Part shown: piece after piece, positions 13,095 to 19,195 of the stretch
How the letters are laid out: each line of letters starts with the position of its first letter
Numbering within the stretch: position 1 is the first letter of the stretch
DNA from: a virus
DNA length: 26,293 nucleotides
Virus record (IMG/VR): IMGVR_UViG_3300010885_038765
Location: 1-26,293 of that record
Strand: one strand, 5' to 3'
Program-made: the position numbers and the translations under genes
The notes under the pieces: generated by a model
Database searches by the model: none
Seen by the model: the letters and a program-made list of their open reading frames with translations, nothing else
What the model was told of the DNA's origin: nothing

Positions 13095-13892
13095 ATGGAC
13101 ATCACCGGCGACGAGGTGCGCGACGCACTCGCAACGCACCCGACCACTGAACACGTCTGGGTGCGTTTGGAAGAACGTTCCGTCAGCGAAGTGGACGGGG
13201 CACCCCATCTGTCTGGGCTCGCCAGCGTGTTCGACGTGCGGGCCCGGGTCAAACTGCCGGACGGCCGGGTCGTCTCCGAGGAGGTCGCCCGCAGTGCCTT
13301 TTCTAACACGTTGGAGCGCAGCGACATCTTCCTGTTGTGGCAGCACGACTGGGCGACGCCGCTCGCCCGCACCGGCGCCGGCAACCTGCAACTGAGGCTC
13401 ACCGACCGCGGCTTGTCATTCGACGCGCAACTACCCGACACGCAAGCCGGGCGTGATGCCGCCGAACTGGTCCGCACCGGCGTCGTGTCGCAGATGTCGT
13501 TCGGTTTCACGTTGCCGGCCGGCGGCGACCGGGTGACCGTTCAGCCCGACGGCACCATCCTGCGAACCCTCACCGACGTGCGACTCCACGAAGTGTCGTT
13601 GGTGTCTCGCGCCGCCTACGGCGCAGCCACGAACGCTGCGCTCCGCTCCGATGCGTTCGGCCTGCTGTGCCGGTCGCTGTCCATCGACGAGGACGAGATC
13701 CTGTCGGCCGTCAGCGGCATCGAGGAGAGCCGTGCTACCGTCCCGCTTGTTACCACGACGGGCCCGGGGGTCGGAACCACCTCGGAGAGCGTCGAGCGGG
13801 CCGGAACCACCGCAACAGGTATCCCAGCATCGACATTGCTCGCCCAGCTTGCGCTTCAGCAGCACGCCGAGCGAGCCGGCATCCGAAAGTGA
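13095..13892 (+). CDS. Prohead protease, HK97 family, with C-terminal extension
   Basis: This 265-aa protein has the herpesvirus/HK97 assembly protease features. LSGLASVFD is near 39-47, LWQHDWATPLA at 81-91 supplies the catalytic His84, VVSQMSFGF at 130-138 the catalytic Ser (probably 135), and LHEVSLVSRAAY near 165 the last acidic/structural element. It trims the scaffold region of the capsid protein during maturation. The C-terminal 70 residues, rich in Thr, Gly and Ala, may serve as scaffold. AGAAGGAGGA at 13081-13090 is a strong ribosome binding site for the ATG at 13095. The next gene is the major capsid protein. Confidence 0.92.
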   Translation: MDITGDEVRDALATHPTTEHVWVRLEERSVSEVDGAPHLSGLASVFDVRARVKLPDGRVVSEEVARSAFSNTLERSDIFLLWQHDWATPLARTGAGNLQLRLTDRGLSFDAQLPDTQAGRDAAELVRTGVVSQMSFGFTLPAGGDRVTVQPDGTILRTLTDVRLHEVSLVSRAAYGAATNAALRSDAFGLLCRSLSIDEDEILSAVSGIEESRATVPLVTTTGPGVGTTSESVERAGTTATGIPASTLLAQLALQQHAERAGIRK

Positions 13893-13897
13893 CACTT

Positions 13898-15154
13898 ATG
13901 TACGACGCACAGCGACTGGTTGACCAGCGTGCTGCGGTCTACGGCGAGGCCAAAGAGATCCTCGTTCGCGCCGCAGCCGAAAACCGTGAACTGACCGGCG
14001 AGGAAACCGCGACGCATAACCGTGCGCTCGGCGACATCGACCGGCTCACCGACCAGCTTGACGCCATCGGCCGGCAAGCCAAGCTCGACAGCCGTTTCGA
14101 GGCGATCGACCACGCCAACGCTGAGCAGCGCCAGCGCACCGCACCGCTCGGCACTTCCATCGAGCAGATCGTCGACGAATCCCGCAGCTACGCCGATGCG
14201 TTCAGTGCGTTCATCGTCGGCGGAGCCTCGTCGCTCAACGGCGAGCAGCGCACCCAGCTGGAGTCCCGACTCGTCGAGCAGCGCGCCCAGGGCGTCCTCA
14301 CCGGAGCCGGTGGCGGTTATGCCGCACCTGAAGGGTTCTGGGCCAAGATCACCGAGACGATGGCCTTCTACGGCGGGATGATGGAGGTCGGCGTCGAATC
14401 CGTCACCACCGCCAGCGGCAACCCGCTCGCCTGGCCGACAAACGACGACACCGGCAACACCGGATCGTGGGTGGGCGAAAACGCCGACCTTGGGACCGCC
14501 ACCGACCTGTCGTTCGGTGCCAAGACCCTGTCGGCGCACATCCTCACCAGCGGCGTGCTCAAGGTGTCGCTGTCCTACCTTCAGGACGTTGATGCCGTCG
14601 CCGGCGAAGCGTTCCTGACCCGAGCGCTCGCCACCCGGATGGGTCGCACGCTGAACACGGCGCTGACGGTCGGCAACGGCGTGTCGAAGCCGCAGGGCAT
14701 CATCACCGGGCTTAGCACCGGCAAGACCACCGCCAGCTCCACCGCTATCACCGCCGCAGAGCTGGTCGACCTGGAGCACAGCGTCGACCGGGATTACCGT
14801 CAGGCTGGCAGCTACATGCTGCACGACTCGATCCTCGCCTACCTCCGCAAGTTGCAGGACCTCAACGGAATGCCCATCTTCCAGGTCTCGTATCGGGTCG
14901 GCGAGCCGAACACCATCAACGGCCGTCCGTTCGTCGTCAACAACGACATGGACTCCACGGTCGCCACGACCAAAAAGACGATGGCCTTCGGCGACTTCCG
15001 AGCCTGTTACGTCCATCGGTCGGTGGCCGGCGGCCAGTTGATGCGGCTCACCGAGCGTTACGCCGACTACGCCCAGGTCGGTTTCGTGTCGATGGGCCGT
15101 CACGACGGTCTGGTGCAGGACACCAGCGCCTGCAAGCTTCTGGTTCAGGTCTAA
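13898..15154 (+). CDS. Major capsid protein, HK97 fold
   Basis: This 418-aa protein has two parts. The N-terminal delta/scaffold domain is a coiled-coil-like, Glu/Ala/Arg-rich helix (about 1-90) that the protease would remove. The mature HK97-fold region starts near 110. Typical elements are LTGAGGGYAAPEGFWAKI, the Gly-rich loop SGNPLAWPTNDDTGNTGSW (E-loop region), a VSLSYLQDV helix, and GNGVSKPQGI. NTINGRPFVVNNDM and FGDFRACYVHRS close the domain. It forms the icosahedral shell. The ATG at 13898 lies 5 nt after the protease stop. Confidence 0.95.
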   Translation: MYDAQRLVDQRAAVYGEAKEILVRAAAENRELTGEETATHNRALGDIDRLTDQLDAIGRQAKLDSRFEAIDHANAEQRQRTAPLGTSIEQIVDESRSYADAFSAFIVGGASSLNGEQRTQLESRLVEQRAQGVLTGAGGGYAAPEGFWAKITETMAFYGGMMEVGVESVTTASGNPLAWPTNDDTGNTGSWVGENADLGTATDLSFGAKTLSAHILTSGVLKVSLSYLQDVDAVAGEAFLTRALATRMGRTLNTALTVGNGVSKPQGIITGLSTGKTTASSTAITAAELVDLEHSVDRDYRQAGSYMLHDSILAYLRKLQDLNGMPIFQVSYRVGEPNTINGRPFVVNNDMDSTVATTKKTMAFGDFRACYVHRSVAGGQLMRLTERYADYAQVGFVSMGRHDGLVQDTSACKLLVQV

Positions 15155-15164
15155 AGGAGTCGAC

Positions 15165-15551
15165 ATGGCATTTCGTAATGATCTCAACAAGGACCTGGCC
15201 TCGGCGACGAGTTTGGCGCCAGCCGCCCGGACGGCGACCGCCAACGGTACCGGCGTCGACCTTCAGGGCTTCGGCGCTGCGATGGTCGTTTGGAACGTCG
15301 GAGCGATCACCGATGGCACCCACACGCCGAAGCTGCAAGAGTCGGACGACAACTCGACTTTCACGGACGTGGCGGCGGCGAATCTGAGCGGCACCCACGC
15401 TGCGCTGACCGCCAGCACCAACCAGGAGATCGGCTACATCGGCCGCAGCCGATACGTCCGCCCTGTTATCACCGTGACCGGTTCACCGGCGACCGGTGGC
15501 GTCTATGCGGCTTTGGTGGTTCGCGGTCAGGCGAGGGTCCTGCCTCAGTGA
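15165..15551 (+). CDS. Capsid-associated protein, possible head decoration/stabilisation protein
   Basis: This 128-aa protein directly follows the capsid gene and has an excellent ribosome binding site (AAAGGAG at 15153-15159). The sequence is strand-rich, with SLAPAARTATANGTGVDLQGF near 16-36, ITDGTHTPKLQESDDNSTF near 48-66, and IGRSRYVRPVITVTG near 93-107. I recognise it as a common actinophage virion gene found next to the capsid protein. A decoration or minor head role fits position and fold type; direct evidence is absent. Its stop overlaps the next GTG. Confidence 0.75.
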   Translation: MAFRNDLNKDLASATSLAPAARTATANGTGVDLQGFGAAMVVWNVGAITDGTHTPKLQESDDNSTFTDVAAANLSGTHAALTASTNQEIGYIGRSRYVRPVITVTGSPATGGVYAALVVRGQARVLPQ

Positions 15552-15811
15552 TAGTGCGGATGGTCCGTCAGATCACCGGCTTGCGAGACGGTTTGCGGTG
15601 GCCGGCGGCAGGCGGGGAGATCGACCTGCCCGACTGGGAGGCCAAGGCGCTCGTCGGCAACGGCGACGCCAAGTCTGCTGTCGGTGGCGGACCATCCGAC
15701 GATCACGGCGATTCGGGCGGTGTCGCCGTAACGCCCTCCGGCGAGGCGAGCACCTCGTCGGAGGGCTCCCCGCAACGCACCCGCACCCGCACCCGCACCC
15801 GCAGAAGCTGA
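15548..15811 (+). CDS. Small head/neck-region protein with low-complexity tail
   Basis: This 87-aa protein starts with GTG at 15548, overlapping the preceding stop. Residues 1-40 have a pattern common just after the capsid gene in actinophages (ITGLRDGLRWPAAGGEIDLPDWEAKALVGNG). The rest is a Gly/Ser/Thr/Asp-rich tail ending in four RT dipeptides encoded by CGCACC repeats. The tail DNA also encodes a 14-bp hairpin (15733-15766). Function is unknown. The folded part may be a small virion subunit and the tail a disordered binding arm. Confidence 0.65.
   Translation: MIVRMVRQITGLRDGLRWPAAGGEIDLPDWEAKALVGNGDAKSAVGGGPSDDHGDSGGVAVTPSGEASTSSEGSPQRTRTRTRTRRS
15733..15766 (+). other. 14-bp hairpin inside the coding region
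   Basis: GCCCTCCGGCGAGG (15733-15746) pairs with CCTCGTCGGAGGGC (15753-15766) across a 6-nt loop, with one G-U pair as the only imperfection. It lies near the end of the 87-aa gene, 49 nt before the connector gene start. It could attenuate transcription or set relative expression of capsid and connector genes. Confidence 0.55.
15776..15803 (+). repeat. CGCACC tandem repeat (four copies plus a partial)
   Basis: Four in-frame CGCACC hexamers (15776-15799) and a partial fifth encode alternating Arg-Thr at the end of the 87-aa protein. Slipped replication here would change the tail length in 2-residue steps without shifting the frame. Confidence 0.7.
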
Positions 15812-15814
15812 CCG

Positions 15815-16435
15815 ATGGCTTACGCAACGCTCGCCGACGTGCGGTCATGGCTCGGCGTTCACGACACTGTGGACGACACGCAACTGGAGCTGTCCCGGAA
15901 TGCTGCTAGCGACGCGGTGTCAGCCTGGTGCGGCACAAACTTCGACCTGGCAGCGTCCGCTAGCGCCCGAGTGTTCGCGCCGGTCAACCGTTATCTCCTC
16001 GACCTGTCTGCGTTGAGTTCCACGATCGGTACCACCGCCGGCTTGACCGTAGCGGCCGACGACGACGACGACGGCACGTTCGAGGTGACGTGGGCCAGCG
16101 CAGACTGGCAGGTCGAGCCGCTCAACTCGGCTGGCGTCGGCAGTATCTCTTGGCCTGGCACCCATCTGCGGGCCGTCGGCGACTACCGCTGGCCTGTCGG
16201 CGGCTCGGGACGCGCCCGAGTGCAGGTGACAGCCCGCTGGGGCTGGCCGGCTGTCCCAACAGGCGTGAAGATGGCGACGATCATGCTCACCGTCGCCTGG
16301 CATCAGCGCCGGGCGACGATGACAGGCCGTTCCGGCGTCGACGGGTTTTTCTCTGCTGCGATCACCGATGACGAAGCCGTGCGAGATTTGCTCGCGCCGT
16401 ATCGGGCGGGCACGACGATGACCGGGATCGGCTGA
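15815..16435 (+). CDS. Head-tail connector/adaptor protein (HK97 gp6-like)
   Basis: This 206-aa protein has the layout of the connector that sits under the portal. The N-terminus is helical (YATLADVRSWLGVHDTVDDTQLELSRNAASDAVSAWCG, in two helices). A strand-rich insertion with an Asp run (DDDDD near residue 71) and DYRWPVGGSGRARVQVTARWGWPAVP follows. A final helical part contains MATIMLTVAWHQRR and RDLLAPYR. The VTARWGW-PxVP followed by a helix is typical of this family. The ATG lies 3 nt after the previous stop. Confidence 0.8.
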   Translation: MAYATLADVRSWLGVHDTVDDTQLELSRNAASDAVSAWCGTNFDLAASASARVFAPVNRYLLDLSALSSTIGTTAGLTVAADDDDDGTFEVTWASADWQVEPLNSAGVGSISWPGTHLRAVGDYRWPVGGSGRARVQVTARWGWPAVPTGVKMATIMLTVAWHQRRATMTGRSGVDGFFSAAITDDEAVRDLLAPYRAGTTMTGIG

Positions 16436-16436
16436 C

Positions 16437-17012
16437 GTGTCCGTCAGACCGACGTTCAGTTTCGAGATGCAAGGGCTGATCGACGCGCAGCAGGCGCTAC
16501 GCCGAGCTGGCGGCGACTCGGACGCAGCAGCGAAACTGAACCGGATGATTGTCGAGCAACAGCTGATTCCGCCGAGCAAGACGCTCGCCCCAGTGCGGTC
16601 CGGCAGGCTGCGAAACTCGATTTTGGCTAAGTCGTCGCCGCAGTACGGCTACATTCTCGCCGGCAAGAAGGTGGGTGTTCCGTACGCGGGTGTCATCCAC
16701 TTTGGATGGGCGACGCGCGGTCTCGGCGCAGGCAGGCTGACAGGCGGATCACGGACACGCGGCAAGCAGTTGGTGCTTGCGAGCCGTCTGGTCGGCACTG
16801 CGGGCATCGGAGACAAGGCACTGAAACGTGCAGGGACGCGCAGCCTCGCAGCGAAACGCAAGGACGGCTCGCTGAAACGGCACGCGATTCGTGGCGGGCC
16901 GATCAAACCGAACCCGTTTATCTATAAGGCGATCGACGCTCGCCGGAGCGACGTGATCGACGCGTACAACCTGGCGATCCAAACGAAGTACGAAATCGAA
17001 GGCCTGCTATGA
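16437..17012 (+). CDS. Head-tail joining/tail completion protein (HK97 gp10-like)
   Basis: This 191-aa protein uses a GTG start 1 nt after the preceding stop. It has an N-terminal helix (about 8-40) with LRRAGGDSDAAAKLNRMI. The TLAPVRSGRLRNSI segment (about 50-63), then VPYAGVIHFGW near 83-93 and NPFIYKAI near the end, are hallmarks of gp10-type neck proteins. The middle (about 95-150) is unusually basic and looks like an insertion compared with shorter homologues. The stop overlaps the next start. Confidence 0.82.
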   Translation: MSVRPTFSFEMQGLIDAQQALRRAGGDSDAAAKLNRMIVEQQLIPPSKTLAPVRSGRLRNSILAKSSPQYGYILAGKKVGVPYAGVIHFGWATRGLGAGRLTGGSRTRGKQLVLASRLVGTAGIGDKALKRAGTRSLAAKRKDGSLKRHAIRGGPIKPNPFIYKAIDARRSDVIDAYNLAIQTKYEIEGLL

Positions 17013-17440
17013 ACCTGGCAGCGATCCGCCAGGGCATCGCCACCGTGCTCAATCAAATCGACGGATGCCGCGTGTTCGCGTCAATCCCTGACAGCCTCTC
17101 GGCGTCGGGCGTGACCGCTCTCGTCATCGCCCCAGACGACAGTTACGTCACCTACGCCGAGGCTGCCGGGCTCACCAACCGTAACGACGTGCGAATGCGA
17201 ATCCTGATCGTCCCGCCGCAGCAATCCGGGTCACAACGGGTGATGGACGAGATCGACGACCTGCTTTCGTGCGGGCCGACCGAACCTCGTTCCATCCGCA
17301 CTTTGCTCGGCGACAACATCAGCGCCAACGGCACGGCCTGTTCGGTCAGCGCCCAAACCGGAACGGTGCGGACAATGACCATCAACGACATGGAATGCGT
17401 CGTCGGCGAACTGTCCCTAAGAATCCTGGCGAGGTGCTGA
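17009..17440 (+). CDS. Tail terminator/tail completion protein
   Basis: This 143-aa protein sits between the gp10-like neck protein and the tail tube, where siphophages place the terminator that caps the growing tube. It starts with a helix (LAAIRQGIATVLNQI), then strands with VTALVIAPDDSYVTY and VRMRILIVPPQQSGSQRVMDEIDDLL (about 65-90), and a closing beta-strand pair. This alpha-beta order fits the terminator fold. Assignment leans on gene order; sequence similarity in this family is low. Confidence 0.68.
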   Translation: MNLAAIRQGIATVLNQIDGCRVFASIPDSLSASGVTALVIAPDDSYVTYAEAAGLTNRNDVRMRILIVPPQQSGSQRVMDEIDDLLSCGPTEPRSIRTLLGDNISANGTACSVSAQTGTVRTMTINDMECVVGELSLRILARC

Positions 17441-17443
17441 AGC

Positions 17444-17638
17444 ATGGCTTTGAAGCAAGTAAAAAACGTGCATCGGACTGGAGCAGCCCGAGAGATCGAG
17501 CATCCTCCCGGCCGATGGATCACCGTCGAGCATGGCAGCACTGTCGACCTGCCGTCATCCCTCGCCGAGTCGCTCGCCGAGCAAGCGAGCTGGGAGCTTG
17601 TCGACCTGAAGGCGGCCACGGCCGCGAAGGAGTCCTAG
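17444..17638 (+). CDS. Small conserved protein upstream of the tail tube gene
   Basis: This 64-aa protein has a strand-rich first half (VKNVHRTGAAREIEHPPGRWITVEHG) and a C-terminal helix with LAESLAEQASWELVDLKAATAAKES. Small proteins with this pattern often sit between tail terminator and tail tube in actinophages. The role is unknown. Its 3' end carries the AAGGAG (17627-17632) that serves as ribosome binding site for the tail tube gene. Confidence 0.7.
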   Translation: MALKQVKNVHRTGAAREIEHPPGRWITVEHGSTVDLPSSLAESLAEQASWELVDLKAATAAKES

Positions 17639-17642
17639 TCCA

Positions 17643-18671
17643 ATGCCGATGAACACCCAGCTGGGCGTGAAAACCGAATCGACCTGGGGCACCCCGGTTG
17701 TCGTCGACACGTTCTTCGAGTTCGAAAACGAATCGGTCGTCGCAGAGGTCTCTCTGATCGAACCGCCCGCCATGCGGACCACGACCCGAACCCAACGGCA
17801 GGACCGCTGGGTTCGAGGCATAACCGGCCATGCGGGCAGCGTCAGTGTTCCGGTGATGACCAAAGAATGGGGCTTGTGGTTGGAGCACCTCGTCGGCGGG
17901 ACTGTCACCACCTCGTCCATCGTCGACTCGACTTACACGCACTCCGCTGACGTCGGATCGTTGTGCGGTAAAGGCTTCACACTGCAACTCAACCGGCCGT
18001 ACGGGGCGTGCGGCGACACCAACGCGCCGTTCACCTACGAAGGCGGGAAGATCGGCAACTGGTCGCTCACCCAGGAGCAGGGCGGCATCGTGATGATGTC
18101 GGCGGACATGTCGTTTGAGGCGATGCTGCAAACCACGTCGCTTGCCAGCGCCAGCTATACCGCAGGCATGGAGTTTCTGCCGTGGGGCGCAAGCTCTATT
18201 ACGGTCGGCGGGCTGAGCCTGCCGGTCACCAACTGGACTGTGTCGTGCAACAACGGGCTGAAAGACGACCGTCTGATGATCCGCAGCAGCTACGCCCGAC
18301 GCGAACCGGTCGAAGCGTCGATGCGCGAGATCATGTTTGAGGCGACGTGCGACTTTGAGGCGCTCATCGACGGCACTCCGGCTGCGACAGTCGGTTTCGC
18401 CCAGAAGATCTGGACGACTGCCGGCCTGGCCGCCACCGCTGCCGATTCGGTGGAAGCGGTGGTCATCACATGCAACGGTCCGACGCTGCTCGGCGCCACC
18501 ACCTATCCTGGCTTGACGATCACCATGAGCGCCGTCCGCTTCGACGAGGCCAACCCGAACGTTTCGGGCCCGGACATGACGACCATTAGCGTCAAAGGCA
18601 GGGCGCTGGTCCCCACCAGCGCCGGCAGCACCTGCGGTCTCGCCTACCGCACGGCCGACGCCACCCCGTAA
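17643..18671 (+). CDS. Major tail (tube) protein
   Basis: This 342-aa beta-rich protein has an N-terminal LGVKTESTWGTPVVVDTFFEFENES segment that is characteristic of actinophage tail tube subunits. FTLQLNRPYG, NWSLTQEQGGIVMMSADM and LPVTNWTVSCNNGLKDDRLMIRS strands follow, with a C-terminal region about 275-342. Stacked hexamers would form the tail tube. The length suggests one extra domain beyond the core tube fold (usually about 200 residues), possibly Ig-like. The gene is followed, as expected, by the tail assembly chaperones. Confidence 0.85.
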   Translation: MPMNTQLGVKTESTWGTPVVVDTFFEFENESVVAEVSLIEPPAMRTTTRTQRQDRWVRGITGHAGSVSVPVMTKEWGLWLEHLVGGTVTTSSIVDSTYTHSADVGSLCGKGFTLQLNRPYGACGDTNAPFTYEGGKIGNWSLTQEQGGIVMMSADMSFEAMLQTTSLASASYTAGMEFLPWGASSITVGGLSLPVTNWTVSCNNGLKDDRLMIRSSYARREPVEASMREIMFEATCDFEALIDGTPAATVGFAQKIWTTAGLAATAADSVEAVVITCNGPTLLGATTYPGLTITMSAVRFDEANPNVSGPDMTTISVKGRALVPTSAGSTCGLAYRTADATP

Positions 18672-18686
18672 ACGAAACGAGATTCA

Positions 18687-19046
18687 ATGCCACCGCCTCG
18701 CCTAGCAAAGCAGACCGTTAGCAAGGCCATCACGTTCCGCCTTGAAGGAGTGACCTACCGGTTCGACATGGGCGCGTTGAAAGGCGCGCAGGAGCGAGCC
18801 TTGTGGGCTGGCGCCGGGATCACCGTCAACGACGCGTTGCAAGCGTTGCAGCGTGGGGCGATGTTCGGGGTGTCGGCAGTCATGTTCCTCGCCCGACTCC
18901 AAGCCGGCGAAACCGTTGACTATGCGACCGTTGAAAACGACTTGGATCGGGCATGGTCCGAGAACGACGGCGACCTGGCTGCGGAGCTGATCGCCGAGGA
19001 GGACGCCGGCGACCCTTTCCCGGCACAGCCCGAGATGCCCTCGTAG
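18687..19046 (+). CDS. Tail assembly chaperone, short form (gpG-like)
   Basis: This 119-aa protein lies between tail tube and tape measure genes, where lambda places G and GT. The N-terminus is strand-like (SKAITFRLEGVTYRFDMGALKG). A helical middle follows (VNDALQALQRGAMFGVSAVMFLARLQAG), and an acidic end (WSENDGDLAAELIAEEDAGD). It would bind the tape measure during tail assembly. The start has a weak ribosome binding site (AACGAG). A slippery heptamer at 19013-19019 allows a longer frameshift product. Confidence 0.82.
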   Translation: MPPPRLAKQTVSKAITFRLEGVTYRFDMGALKGAQERALWAGAGITVNDALQALQRGAMFGVSAVMFLARLQAGETVDYATVENDLDRAWSENDGDLAAELIAEEDAGDPFPAQPEMPS

Positions 19047-19192
19047 CTGTCGTGCCCGAGTTGGCGCACTGGTTCGGACTCCGCCCAGCCGACCTCGACG
19101 AGCTGACCCGCACGGAGATCGACCAGTTCCTCGGCCGACTCAAGAAACTGCCGCCGATCGGCGGGTCCGTGATGATGCAAAGCGCGAGGTGA
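18687..19192 (+). CDS. Tail assembly chaperone, -1 frameshift product (gpGT-like)
   Basis: Ribosomes slipping back one base at C CCT TTC (19013-19019) leave the short frame after Phe111 and continue at 19019 with PGTARDALVAVVPELAHWFGL up to the TGA at 19190-19192. The fusion is 168 aa. The -1 frame has no plausible independent start with a ribosome binding site near the junction. Its ELAHWFGLRPADLDELTRTE segment is typical of the T part of chaperones. Producing both forms from one start at a set ratio is conserved in long-tailed phages. Confidence 0.8.
19013..19019 (+). promoter_or_regulatory. -1 ribosomal frameshift slippery heptamer CCCTTTC
   Basis: The heptamer reads C CCT TTC in the chaperone frame, a perfect X-XXY-YYZ pattern. 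Both tRNAs keep first- and second-position pairing after the slip (CCT to CCC, TTC to TTT). ACAGC (from 19025) and GCTGT some 16 nt later can form a hairpin downstream that may stimulate pausing. Confidence 0.78.
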
Positions 19193-19195
19193 CCG

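Noticed and set aside
16059-16074. Repeated GAC codons (Asp run) in the connector gene as a regulatory repeat
   Set aside because: A short in-frame codon run in a surface loop explains it fully.
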